The translations under genes were made by a program, and so were the position numbers. Below are positions 1-8,118 of a stretch of 42,927 nucleotides of DNA, piece by piece. Location of the stretch: the NCBI GenBank assembly GCA_945917985.1, contig CAMEIH010000020.1, positions 1-42,927 of the forward strand, written 5' to 3'. Within the stretch, counting starts at the first letter, position 1; each line of letters opens with the position of its first letter. The notes below the pieces were generated by a model. That model searched no databases. It was not told the origin of the DNA and worked only from the letters and a program-made list of their open reading frames with translations. The stretch is from an uncultured Clostridium sp. (GTDB lineage: Bacteria; Bacillota; Clostridia; Lachnospirales; Lachnospiraceae).

Positions 1-37
<37 letters not shown>

Positions 38-133
38 GCTGTAAAAGCTATCGAATAAAAAGAATCCATCAGAAACCTTTGAAAATAGATTATAAATGTG
101 TTACAGAACAAAGAATAACATGATAATGATATA

Positions 134-162
134 TTGACAATAAGTTTATATTTATTTAATAA
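134..162 (+). promoter_or_regulatory. Candidate sigma-A promoter for the AraC-type regulator
   Basis: A perfect TTGACA at 134-139 is followed after 17 bases by TAATAA at 157-162 in very AT-rich sequence. The start codon of the downstream regulator is 45 bases further on. The -35 is strong; the -10 is approximate and could be read one or two bases either way. Confidence 0.5.
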
Positions 163-206
163 TATTTATAAAAAAGAAAGCATATCTGGCAAAGCAGGGA
201 GTACTC

Positions 207-1109
207 ATGGAAAAAGCATACGAACTTGAGTTTACTGGTGAAAAGAGCGGAAGCTTATATGTGAATTGCTGCGGACTGTCAAGGACAGAACCTCTTCACA
301 GCTTCGGACCGGCGTTTAAGCCGCATTTTGTGATCCATTATGTGATCGGAGGCAAAGGAAAGCTTGCGATCGGCGGAAAGGAATATCCCCTTAAGCAGGG
401 ATACGGCTTTCTGATACCGCCGGAGGAGCTTGCCTTTTATCAGGCGGATGAAACGGATCCCTGGACTTATGTGTGGGTCGGATTTTCCGGGCAGCAGGCT
501 GCGCAGATCGTGCAGGCTACGGGACTTTCTCTTGCCAATCCGGTCTTCAAGACGGATAAGGGAGATGCGTTTTATCAGGCTGTGAAGGACATGCTGGAGC
601 ATAAGACCTTCAGTGTGGCCAATGAACTGAGAAGAAACGGGCAGCTTCATCTGTTTTTGTCGCTGATTGCGGAAAGTGCCCATATTGAGGAGAGGGGAGA
701 GGCTGATAAGGGAGATGCCTATGTAAAACGTGCCGTGGATTTTATTGTGGGTAATTACTGTAACCCCATCAAGATCACGGATGTGGCGGATTATGTGTGT
801 ATCAACAGAAGCTATCTCTACACGCTGTTTAAAAATTCCATGGGAATGTCACCGCAGCAGTTTCTTTCGGCTTTCCGGATTACTAAGGCAGCAGAGCTGC
901 TACACATTACTTCTCTTCCCGTTGAAAGCATTGCGCTCTCCTGCGGTTACACGGACCCTCTCGTTTTTACCAAATCATTCAAGCAGATGAAAAAGATGTC
1001 GCCTTCCGCCTATCGCAAGGAGATGCAGAAGGGTGAAACAAGAAAAAATAAGGAATATTTGCAACAGATAGAGGATTTTATCAATCAGGTGAATAAGATA
1101 AACAGTTAA
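207..1109 (+). CDS. AraC family transcriptional regulator, probable galactose/galactoside sensor
   Basis: This is a 300-residue protein with the usual two-part AraC layout. An N-terminal cupin-like ligand domain covers about residues 20-130 (glycines and the LIPPEE stretch typical of the sugar-binding arm), and a C-terminal pair of helix-turn-helix motifs covers about 190-280, ending in a typical CGYTDPLVFTKSFKQ-type signature. It should be a cytoplasmic DNA-binding regulator of a sugar operon. A clean terminator separates it from galK, which lies 150 bases downstream in the same direction, so control of galK-galT is a reasonable inference from position, but the ligand is not shown by the sequence. 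AGGGA upstream of the ATG supports this start. Confidence 0.85.
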   Translation: MEKAYELEFTGEKSGSLYVNCCGLSRTEPLHSFGPAFKPHFVIHYVIGGKGKLAIGGKEYPLKQGYGFLIPPEELAFYQADETDPWTYVWVGFSGQQAAQIVQATGLSLANPVFKTDKGDAFYQAVKDMLEHKTFSVANELRRNGQLHLFLSLIAESAHIEERGEADKGDAYVKRAVDFIVGNYCNPIKITDVADYVCINRSYLYTLFKNSMGMSPQQFLSAFRITKAAELLHITSLPVESIALSCGYTDPLVFTKSFKQMKKMSPSAYRKEMQKGETRKNKEYLQQIEDFINQVNKINS

Positions 1110-1115
1110 CATTTT

Positions 1116-1148
1116 GACAGGTTTGTATAACAAACCTGTCTTTTTTTT
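1116..1148 (+). terminator. Rho-independent terminator after the AraC gene
   Basis: A perfect 10-bp stem (GACAGGTTTG, loop TATAA, CAAACCTGTC) is followed by eight T's. It lies seven bases after the regulator's stop codon and isolates it from the galactose operon. Confidence 0.92.
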
Positions 1149-1174
1149 GCAGAAAATGTACATTAACATATAAT
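1147..1174 (+). promoter_or_regulatory. Candidate promoter for galK-galT
   Basis: TTGCAG at 1147-1152 and a perfect TATAAT at 1169-1174 are separated by 16 bases, starting right at the T-tract of the preceding terminator. The weak -35 would suit an activator-dependent promoter such as one served by the adjacent AraC protein; that link is inference. Confidence 0.5.
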
Positions 1175-1257
1175 TATCAAAAGGAAAACGGAAACAAAGA
1201 TAGACAGTCAAACAGTATGGCTGAATATCAGCAATTGAGAAAGGTATGGGTATTGTC

Positions 1258-2421
1258 ATGAAAGAAACAGTTTTAAAGAAATTTGAAGAAGTATTTGGGG
1301 ACAGTGAAGGAGCAAAGGTATTTTTTGCACCGGGGCGTGTGAATCTGATTGGAGAACATACAGACTACAACGGCGGGCATGTTTTTCCCTGTGCACTGAC
1401 CATCGGCACTTATATGGCTGTGAAAAAGCGTGATGACAAGAAGCTTAGATTTTACTCCATGAATTTTGATCATCTTGGCGTGATTGAATCAAGTATTGAA
1501 GGCTTAAAGCCTGAAAAGGAAGCGGACTGGACCAATTATCCGAAGGGAGTGATATGGGCTTTCGAAAAGCGTGGAATGAAGATGGACTGCGGCCTTGATA
1601 TCGTATTAAACGGTAACATTCCAAATGGTTCCGGCTTATCTTCTTCTGCTTCTCTGGAAGTGGTAACGGGATTTATGCTGCGTGATCTGTTCGGCTTTGA
1701 TGTGACAAATGTGGAACTGGCCCGGATCGGTCAGTATTCGGAGAATAATTTTAATTGTATGAACTGTGGGATCATGGATCAGTTTGCGTCAGCTATGGGC
1801 AAAAAGGACAATGCCATTTTTCTTGATACGGCAGATCTTTCTTACGAATATGCACCGATCAATTTAGCCGGTGCAAAGATTGTAGTTACTAACAGTAAGG
1901 TAAAGCATTCTCTTGTGAATTCAGAATACAACACCAGAAGAAGCGAGTGTGAAACGGCGTTGAAGGAATTGCAGACAGTGATAGATATCAAAGGACTCGG
2001 CGATCTGACAGAAGAGGAATTTGAAGCGCATAAAAGTGCAATTAAGGATGAAACGAGAGTTAAGAGGGCAAAACATGCGGTTTATGAGAACCGGAGAACG
2101 ATTCGTGCCGTAGAAGCCTTGAAGAACAATGATCTGGAAACCTTCGGGGAACTGATGAACGCATCTCATGTGTCACTTCGTGATGATTACGCAGTTTCCT
2201 GCAGTGAGATTGATGTGCTTGTAGATGCAGCCTGGAAGGTAGAGGGTGTGATCGGATCCCGTATTACGGGAGGCGGCTTTGGCGGCTGCACCGTCAGCAT
2301 CGTAAAGGATGAAGCTATTGAAGCTTTCAAAGAACAGGTTGGCAAAGCATATCAGGAGCAGGTGGGCAAAACCCCGGAATTTTATGTAGTAGAAATCGGA
2401 AACGGACCTTGTGAGCTGTAA
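1258..2421 (+). CDS. galK: Galactokinase
   Basis: This cytoplasmic GHMP-family kinase phosphorylates galactose to galactose-1-phosphate with ATP, the first committed step of the Leloir pathway. The N-terminal galactokinase signature GRVNLIGEHTDYNGG is intact, as are the ATP-binding GSGLSSSAS loop in the middle and the C-terminal GGGFGGC loop. The length of about 387 residues fits the family. An in-frame ATG at 1246 also exists, but it sits one base after the GAGAAAGG ribosome site, whereas ATG 1258 is 13 bases away and matches the usual N terminus, so 1258 is preferred. It is followed 13 bases later by galT and is probably co-transcribed with it. Confidence 0.95.
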   Translation: MKETVLKKFEEVFGDSEGAKVFFAPGRVNLIGEHTDYNGGHVFPCALTIGTYMAVKKRDDKKLRFYSMNFDHLGVIESSIEGLKPEKEADWTNYPKGVIWAFEKRGMKMDCGLDIVLNGNIPNGSGLSSSASLEVVTGFMLRDLFGFDVTNVELARIGQYSENNFNCMNCGIMDQFASAMGKKDNAIFLDTADLSYEYAPINLAGAKIVVTNSKVKHSLVNSEYNTRRSECETALKELQTVIDIKGLGDLTEEEFEAHKSAIKDETRVKRAKHAVYENRRTIRAVEALKNNDLETFGELMNASHVSLRDDYAVSCSEIDVLVDAAWKVEGVIGSRITGGGFGGCTVSIVKDEAIEAFKEQVGKAYQEQVGKTPEFYVVEIGNGPCEL

Positions 2422-2434
2422 GGGGGATGGAGAA

Positions 2435-3949
2435 ATGATTCAGACAGAAATTAGAAAACTGGTTCAGTACGGACTTTTAACAGGGCTGGTTCCCGAGGAA
2501 GATAAAATTTATACCATCAACAGACTGCTGGAGCTTTTTGGTATGGAGGAGCTTCAGGATTTGGATGAAGATGCTCTTGCAGAGGTGGAAAATACCGGTG
2601 TGGAGGATCTGGAAGCTATCCTTTCCGCCATGCTTGACTATGCTTTTGAAGCCGGACTCATGGAGGAGAACAGCGTTGCTTACAGGGATCTTTTTGATAC
2701 AAAGATTATGAGTGTGTTGCTTCCCCGTCCCAGTGAAGTGATCCGCAAATTCAGAGAGCTTTATAAGGAAGACCCGGGAAAGGCAACAGATTACTATTAT
2801 AAATTCAGCTGTGATACAGATTATATCCGCAGATATCGGATCAAAAAAGATAGGAAGTGGATCGCGAAGACAGAGTATGGTGACCTGGATATCACGATCA
2901 ATCTTTCCAAGCCGGAGAAGGATCCGAAAGCGATTGCAGCCGCAAAAAATGCGAAGCAGACGGCTTATCCGAAATGTCAGCTCTGCATGGAAAATGAAGG
3001 CTATGCAGGCAGGCTGAATCACCCGGCCCGCCAGAATCACCGTATTATTCCTGTTACCATTCAGGGAAGTGACTGGGGATTCCAGTACTCTCCCTATGTT
3101 TACTACAACGAGCATTGTATTGTATTCAATGGTCAGCATGTACCTATGAAAATTGAACATAATACCTTCTGCAAGCTGTTTGACTTTGTAAAGCAGTTCC
3201 CACACTATTTTGTGGGGTCCAATGCCGATCTGCCGATCGTCGGGGGTTCTATTTTGAGCCATGATCATTTCCAGGGCGGAAACTATGAATTTGCCATGGC
3301 GAAGGCACCTGTGGAGAGAAGCTTTACGGTAAAAGGATTTGAGGATGTCAGGGCAGGCGTTGTGAAGTGGCCCATGTCCGTAATCCGCTTAAGCGCAGCA
3401 GACACAGACCGGATCATTGCACTGGCAGACGTGATCTTAAATAAGTGGAGAAGCTACAGCGACGAGGCAGCATTTATTTTTGCACAGACTGATGGAGAGC
3501 CTCACAATACCATCACACCCATCGCAAGAAAACGTGGGGAAAATTACGAGCTGGATCTTGTCCTTCGAAACAATATTACCACCGAGGAACATCCTCTCGG
3601 CGTTTATCATCCCCATGCAAAGCTTCATCATATTAAAAAAGAAAATATCGGCCTGATCGAGGTCATGGGACTTGCCGTTCTTCCTGCCAGATTAAAGGGA
3701 GAGATGGAACAGCTGAAGGCAGCCATGCTTGCCGGTAAGGACTTAAGGAGCGATGAAGTGCTGGAAAAGCATGCAGACTGGGTGGATGAGTTCAGCGCGA
3801 AGTATGACAAAATCGACAACTCCAACATTGATGCAATCGTGGAAAAGGAGATTGGTCTTGTATTCATGCAGGTGTTAGAGGATGCCGGTGTTTACAAGAG
3901 AACTTCGGAGGGACAGGAAGCATTTGACAGATTTATCGGGAGTCTGTAA
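2435..3949 (+). CDS. galT: UDP-glucose--hexose-1-phosphate uridylyltransferase, class II (Firmicute type)
   Basis: The enzyme transfers UMP from UDP-glucose to galactose-1-phosphate, giving UDP-galactose and glucose-1-phosphate. At about 504 residues it belongs to the long, class II GalT family of Gram-positive bacteria, not the 350-residue E. coli type. The nucleotidyl-transfer region is seen as GGSILSHDHFQGG, where the active-site histidine lies in an H-x-H-x-Q-like context, and CQLCMENEGY forms the cysteine-containing motif. An upstream in-frame GTG at 2411 would overlap galK; ATG 2435, behind AGGGGGATGGAG, is the better start. No galE is visible in the window, so the epimerase must be elsewhere. 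Confidence 0.95.
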   Translation: MIQTEIRKLVQYGLLTGLVPEEDKIYTINRLLELFGMEELQDLDEDALAEVENTGVEDLEAILSAMLDYAFEAGLMEENSVAYRDLFDTKIMSVLLPRPSEVIRKFRELYKEDPGKATDYYYKFSCDTDYIRRYRIKKDRKWIAKTEYGDLDITINLSKPEKDPKAIAAAKNAKQTAYPKCQLCMENEGYAGRLNHPARQNHRIIPVTIQGSDWGFQYSPYVYYNEHCIVFNGQHVPMKIEHNTFCKLFDFVKQFPHYFVGSNADLPIVGGSILSHDHFQGGNYEFAMAKAPVERSFTVKGFEDVRAGVVKWPMSVIRLSAADTDRIIALADVILNKWRSYSDEAAFIFAQTDGEPHNTITPIARKRGENYELDLVLRNNITTEEHPLGVYHPHAKLHHIKKENIGLIEVMGLAVLPARLKGEMEQLKAAMLAGKDLRSDEVLEKHADWVDEFSAKYDKIDNSNIDAIVEKEIGLVFMQVLEDAGVYKRTSEGQEAFDRFIGSL

Positions 3950-3951
3950 AT

Positions 3952-5694
3952 ATGAAATTTCTTCTCATTGGCATTAACTCAAAATACATCCATTCCAATC
4001 CGGCAATCCATTATCTGAAGGAATATGCGGGAAAGGAATATGAGGATTCCATAGAACTTGCGGAGTATACCATCAATCAGCGCGGGGAGGAGATTCTTGC
4101 GGATATCTATAAAAGAAATCCGGATGTGCTTGGGATGTCCTGCTATATCTGGAATTTCAGTATGGTACAGGAACTCCTTCATGAACTGCCAAAGCTTCTG
4201 CCCGGAAGAGATATCTGGCTGGGCGGGCCGGAGGTGTCCTTTGAAGGGGAACAGGTGCTGAAGGACTTTCCCATGGTCACAGGTATTATGGTGGGTGAAG
4301 GGGAAGCCACCTTCAGAGAACTGCTTGGATATTACAGGCGAAATGAGCCGGCTGAGGCAGCTTTGATACAAAAGATCACGGGACTTCTGCTTCCGGGTGG
4401 CTATACAGGGCAGCGCGAGGAGCTTAGTCTTGATGCTCTTCCCTTCCTTTATGAGGATCTGTCAGAGTACCGGAACAGAATCCTTTATTATGAAACCAGC
4501 AGAGGATGTCCCTTTCAGTGTATTTACTGTCTGTCTTCCGTGGAGAGAAAGGTCCGCCTCCGCAGCATGGAGAAGGTGAAGCGGGAGCTTCAGTTTTTCC
4601 TGGACAGAAAGGTGCCGCAGGTAAAATTTGTGGACAGGACCTTTAACTGCAATCGTGAACATGCCATGGAAATCTGGCGCTATATCAAAGAACATGACAA
4701 CGGTGTCACAAATTTTCATTTTGAAGTGGCAGCAGATATTATGACGCAGGAACAGCTTGAAGTTCTTTCCGATATGCGTCCGGGACTTGTGCAGCTGGAG
4801 ATCGGGATTCAGACCACCAATGATCAGACTCTGCATGAGATCAACCGTTATGTGGATACTGACCATATTGCCCGGGTAGTGGCGGCCCTTCGGGAGAAGG
4901 GAAACATCCATATTCATCTGGATCTGATCGCGGGACTTCCCTTCGAGGATTATGAGAGCTTTGGTCATTCCTTTGATGAAGTTTATGAAATGGAGCCGGA
5001 GCAGCTTCAGCTTGGTTTTCTGAAGGTGCTGAAAGGTTCACCCATGTTTTATCTGACAGAAAAATACGGCGTGGTTTATCAGTCAAAGCCGCCCTATGAA
5101 GTGCTGTACACAAAGTGGCTCTCCTATGGAGAGGTACTTAAGCTGAAGCAGATCGAGGAGATGGTGGAGCTTTATTATAATTCCAATCAGTACAGGGCAA
5201 CACTGCGAATTTTAAGAGAGAATTTTAACAGCCCTTTTGCCATGTTTGAAGCGCTGGCAGAGTTCTATGAGAAAAAGGGATATTTCACAAATGCACCGGC
5301 AAGAGGCTATCGCTATCAGGCGCTTCTGGATTTTGCCTGTGAAGTGGATGAGGAAAAGCAGGAACTTTACAGGGAGCTTTTGACCTACGATTATTATCTG
5401 AGAGAGAATGCCAAGAGCCGTCCTTCTTTTGCAAAGGATTTGTCAAAGTACCATGAAATAATATGGGAATTTTACAGAAAAGAAGAGGAACAACCGGATA
5501 TCTTGAAAGACTACCGGAATTATCACGCAAAGCAGACTCTGAAAATGACACATATGGAGGTGTTTGCTTACCCTGTATGGGAAAAGGAAGCGGAGAAGAT
5601 CTGTGTCAAAAGACAAAAGCCCGGATTTATGCTGTTTGATTATCAGGTGAGAAATCCTTTAAATCAGGATGCGAGGACAGTGTTAATTTTATAA
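3952..5694 (+). CDS. B12-binding domain radical SAM protein (DUF4080 type)
   Basis: This 580-residue protein begins two bases after the galT stop and is surely translated with the same mRNA. Residues 1-130 form a Rossmann-like cobalamin-binding domain (opening MKFLLIGINSKYIHSNP, then a GGPEVSFE segment). A radical SAM core follows with the iron-sulfur motif CPFQCIYC (CxxxCxxC) near residue 186, and the C-terminal third matches my memory of the DUF4080 extension. Members are common in Clostridia but their substrate is unknown. Nothing in the sequence ties it to galactose, so the operon position may be convenience. It is not a known tRNA methylthiotransferase, because no TRAM domain is seen. 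Confidence 0.85.
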   Translation: MKFLLIGINSKYIHSNPAIHYLKEYAGKEYEDSIELAEYTINQRGEEILADIYKRNPDVLGMSCYIWNFSMVQELLHELPKLLPGRDIWLGGPEVSFEGEQVLKDFPMVTGIMVGEGEATFRELLGYYRRNEPAEAALIQKITGLLLPGGYTGQREELSLDALPFLYEDLSEYRNRILYYETSRGCPFQCIYCLSSVERKVRLRSMEKVKRELQFFLDRKVPQVKFVDRTFNCNREHAMEIWRYIKEHDNGVTNFHFEVAADIMTQEQLEVLSDMRPGLVQLEIGIQTTNDQTLHEINRYVDTDHIARVVAALREKGNIHIHLDLIAGLPFEDYESFGHSFDEVYEMEPEQLQLGFLKVLKGSPMFYLTEKYGVVYQSKPPYEVLYTKWLSYGEVLKLKQIEEMVELYYNSNQYRATLRILRENFNSPFAMFEALAEFYEKKGYFTNAPARGYRYQALLDFACEVDEEKQELYRELLTYDYYLRENAKSRPSFAKDLSKYHEIIWEFYRKEEEQPDILKDYRNYHAKQTLKMTHMEVFAYPVWEKEAEKICVKRQKPGFMLFDYQVRNPLNQDARTVLIL

Positions 5695-5726
5695 AAAAGC
5701 AAGAAAAATCATTTTGAAAAAAGTAA

Positions 5727-5768
5727 TTGAGTGATTAACCCTGCCTTGCTATAATTGAGATAGGGTTA
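5727..5768 (+). promoter_or_regulatory. Promoter with flanking TAACCCT/AGGGTTA dyad
   Basis: TTGAGT at 5727-5732 and a perfect TATAAT at 5750-5755 are 17 bases apart. The -10 is bracketed by the inverted repeat TAACCCT (5736-5742) and AGGGTTA (5762-5768), a possible operator. It would drive the eroded nuclease gene downstream. Confidence 0.5.
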
Positions 5769-5816
5769 GTTTTGAACAAGATTATAATTTTCTTTTAAAA
5801 TGGCTAAAATGAATTT

Positions 5817-6014
5817 GTGACACCACTGGTGACACAAATTAGCTGGACGAATCACTTGCTGATAATGTTGGGTTGTAAAACTGATGAGGAGCGACAGTTA
5901 GACAGACAGGTAAAGAACGAGAATGAAAATCCGAGTGTTGGCTTGCTTCTTTATAAGACTATTCTTGAGAAGAAGTTGAAGCAGTTGGTCAATATTCCAC
6001 AGATTGAGGATTAA
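5817..6014 (+). pseudogene. Remnant of a YhcG/DUF1016-type PDDEXK nuclease gene
   Basis: The 65-codon frame reads like short pieces of a DUF1016 (YhcG family) protein joined together. ISWTNHLLIM resembles the N-terminal helical segment, QLDRQV a later segment, ENENPSVGLLL the hallmark run before the nuclease strand, and ILEKKLKQL the C-terminal end. A full-length member is about 340 residues, so most of the gene has been removed by internal deletions that kept the frame. No nuclease active site remains. The family match is from memory of its motifs; a homology search would settle it. Confidence 0.6.
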
Positions 6015-6058
6015 GGTTTGTGGGTACGGATATGATATTTACTCTGGGAGAGGAGTAG

Positions 6059-6229
6059 ATGGAAAAAGAGAATTATAATCAGATAATATTTACAGCCGTT
6101 AAGGATAACTTCCTTAGCGGCTATTTTTATATCCCAAAGGTGGCTTATGAAGGGATGCAGGGGTATATTTTGAATGAAAACGAATTAAATGAATTGTTAA
6201 ATGATACAATAAATGATATCATAAAATGA
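6059..6229 (+). CDS. Small hypothetical protein (56 residues)
   Basis: A 56-codon frame starts at ATG 6059 behind a strong GGGAGAGGAG site and ends 20 bases before the AlbA_2 gene. The protein starts MEKENYNQIIF and ends NDTINDIIK. I do not recognise a family. Its last codons contain the same 12-bp repeat unit that makes up the linker of the downstream protein, so it may be a gene fragment or a true leader peptide coupled to that gene. It has no signal peptide or membrane segment. Confidence 0.5.
   Translation: MEKENYNQIIFTAVKDNFLSGYFYIPKVAYEGMQGYILNENELNELLNDTINDIIK
6200..6223 (+). repeat. Two copies of a 12-bp AATGATA-type repeat, first array
   Basis: AATGATACAATA and AATGATATCATA lie in tandem at the 3' end of the small reading frame. 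A 20-base stretch (6200-6219) recurs exactly at 7351-7370 in the next gene. Confidence 0.75.
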
Positions 6230-6249
6230 GACGATAAAGGAGTGATATC

Positions 6250-7590
6250 ATGGAAACAAGAGAAACAGAAGTTGTAGAGTTTAAAAAAACAACAAGTGAA
6301 TTAAAAGAGGGTGTTATTTCTTTGGCATCCATGTTGAATAAAAATCGATATGGCACATTGTATTTCGGAGTAAAAAATGATGGTTCCATTTTCGGACAAC
6401 AAATTGGGAAAACAACCACTTCTGATATTTCAAAAGCTATTAAAAACAATTTAAAACCACGGATTACACCGCAAATTGAAGTGCTAGGTGAGCAAGGCAA
6501 AGAAATTATTAAAGTGGTTGTAAGAGGAGAAGATGTTCCATATTCTGCATACGATCGTTATTATATTCGTTCTGATGATGAAGATTTGATAATGACGAAT
6601 ACACAATTGGAACAGTATTTTTTGAACAAGAATTATGATTACTCAAAGTGGGAAAGACAGGATTCAGGGGTTAGTTTTGAGGATATTGATGAAGAATTAT
6701 TGATTCAGTATGTGAACAAAGGGAATGATAGCGGGCGTATTAATTTTTTATATAAAGATTCATGGACTACACTTTCAAAGTTAAAATTACTATGTGGTGA
6801 TAATCTGAATAACGCAGGGTATTATTTGTTTTCAAATAAAAAACCATTACTGTTGAAATTGGCAATCTATCCGACAGACGAGAGAATCAGTTTTACAGAC
6901 ATGAGACATTTTCGTGGAAATATTTTTGAATGTATTGATGAGGCGGTTCGGTATGTAACGAATAATATTCACTGGAATGCAAAGATTGTAGGAATGGAGA
7001 GGATAGAAACACCGGAAATTCCTATGGAAGCATTCCGTGAGATTATTGTCAATAGTTTTGCGCATATGTATGTAAATGAAGTGTCTTCTAATGAAATATA
7101 TATTACACCTACAAGGGTTCATATCTATAATCCGGGCTCATTAGTACCGGGAACAACTCCTGAAATGTTTGCAGAAAGAAAACAGGGTTCTATGATTCGC
7201 AATCCTTTGATTGCAACCACATTGTATTATAATAAAACGATTGATGCTTTTGGAACAGGCTTTGAACGTGTTTTTAATTTGTGTAAAAATATTGGGTATG
7301 AATATAATGATAGCCAATTCGGTTTTACATTTGAATTTTTTAGAAGTCAGAATGATACAATAAATGATATGATAAATGATACGATATCAGAATTAAGTGC
7401 GGATGAACAAAAAGTCTATGAATTGATAAAGTCCGGCAGGCATTATTCGAAGGCGGAGTTGGCATCTGAGATTGGAAAGTCTAAAGCGACAGTATCAAGA
7501 ATTATTAAGCATCTTGTGGATCAAAATTACATTGAACGTGTTGGGTCAAATAAGACCGGTTATTGGATTGTGAAAGGAGACAACAGATGA
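6250..7590 (+). CDS. AlbA_2 (Schlafen-like) / HATPase_c_4 / winged-helix regulator
   Basis: This 446-residue protein has the domain order of the putative transcriptional regulators often misnamed RecG-like helicases. An AlbA_2 DNA-binding domain covers about residues 5-120 (ETEVVEFKK opening and YGTLYFGVKNDG strand), a GHKL-type ATPase domain about 260-365 (IVNSFAHM, DAFGTGFERVF), and a C-terminal winged helix about 385-440 (YSKAELASEIGKSKATVSR). The ATPase and HTH are joined by a repetitive NDTINDMINDTI linker. Such genes are often accessory and are found near defence or mobile genes; its targets are unknown. The start is supported by AAAGGAGTG. Codons are AT-rich compared with the galactose operon, in keeping with acquisition. 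Confidence 0.85.
   Translation: METRETEVVEFKKTTSELKEGVISLASMLNKNRYGTLYFGVKNDGSIFGQQIGKTTTSDISKAIKNNLKPRITPQIEVLGEQGKEIIKVVVRGEDVPYSAYDRYYIRSDDEDLIMTNTQLEQYFLNKNYDYSKWERQDSGVSFEDIDEELLIQYVNKGNDSGRINFLYKDSWTTLSKLKLLCGDNLNNAGYYLFSNKKPLLLKLAIYPTDERISFTDMRHFRGNIFECIDEAVRYVTNNIHWNAKIVGMERIETPEIPMEAFREIIVNSFAHMYVNEVSSNEIYITPTRVHIYNPGSLVPGTTPEMFAERKQGSMIRNPLIATTLYYNKTIDAFGTGFERVFNLCKNIGYEYNDSQFGFTFEFFRSQNDTINDMINDTISELSADEQKVYELIKSGRHYSKAELASEIGKSKATVSRIIKHLVDQNYIERVGSNKTGYWIVKGDNR
7351..7386 (+). repeat. Three copies of the 12-bp AATGATA-type repeat, coding for the linker
   Basis: AATGATACAATA, AATGATATGATA and AATGATACGATA follow one another without spacing and encode four-residue repeats of the type NDTI/NDMI between the ATPase and winged-helix domains. 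The unit length keeps the frame, so copy number can vary without breaking the gene. Confidence 0.8.
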
Positions 7591-7727
7591 AGTTAAAGGA
7601 CACCTATATTACCCACGATAGTGACGGAGAACAGATTTTGTTAGATACAAGCAGTTCTTTTGCGGGACTGATCCGCAGTAATTTTTCTATATTCTTGTAC
7701 CGGGTGGTATTCTGCTTGTTCTCCTGA
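7587..7727 (+). pseudogene. Truncated PqqD-like peptide-chaperone gene fragment
   Basis: The frame starts with an ATGA overlap on the stop of the preceding gene. The first 30 codons (MKLKDTYITH, then DTSSSFAGLIRSN) look like the start of the small PqqD-family proteins that Lachnospiraceae carry beside nucleotidyltransferase genes. After RSN the similarity stops and the frame runs into unrelated hydrophobic codons before a TGA. A full member is about 90 residues, so the C-terminal two thirds is lost. The family call rests on recognition of the N terminus only. Confidence 0.55.
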
Positions 7728-7831
7728 CCTATGCTTTTCGCAAGAGATTAAAGAAGCTCCATAAAAGAATGCAGCGAGAAAGAAATTGTTTCAGTATATG
7801 GATGCAGAGCATATTTGGTATATGCCCCTGA
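7691..7831 (+). pseudogene. Orphan membrane-anchor fragment (unknown parent)
   Basis: In this frame the sequence reads as a hydrophobic helix (ILVPGGILLVLLTYAF) followed by a very basic tail (RKRLKKLHKRMQR). This is the look of the C-terminal anchor of a signal peptidase-type or other membrane protein. There is no start codon or ribosome site; it is sandwiched between the PqqD and nucleotidyltransferase remnants. The parent gene is a guess. Confidence 0.35.
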
Positions 7832-8070
7832 AAGGGGCAATTTTAAAAGACCTGTATCCCAGACAGGAAATGCGTCAAATGGCAGATAACAATATTTTGT
7901 TTGATACGTCCTGTGAAGCGGCTGTAAAGGATTATTTTGTAAAGGAAGGCTATGAAGTGATTTCTTACGCAAAGGGGAATCATGATGTATATGAGAAGGA
8001 GCCTGTCTATAATTTTGAGATGCATATGGAAATAATGTACTGGAGATATACTGGAAACCGGATTTTGCAA
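7786..8070 (+). pseudogene. Fragment of a nucleotidyltransferase_5-type gene
   Basis: About 85 codons (MPLKGAILKDLYP, MRQMADNNILF, VKDYFVKEGYEV, YNFEMHME) resemble the N-terminal half of the uncharacterised nucleotidyltransferase_5 family, including the D-rich catalytic-like segment. The parent proteins are around 350-400 residues. Here the similarity stops near position 8070, and the same open frame drifts into the next gene, which has its own start at 8119. The long open frame from TTG 7786 is therefore a chance fusion of a remnant with an intact gene. Confidence 0.5.
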
Positions 8071-8118
8071 AATATTTCGAGTGTACTGAACTTAGAGTTG
8101 AAAAGGAGAAAGTGCATA

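Noticed and set aside
2477-3268. A 263-codon open frame opposite galT
   Set aside because: It is an antisense shadow of a well-supported gene, without a start signal or family features.
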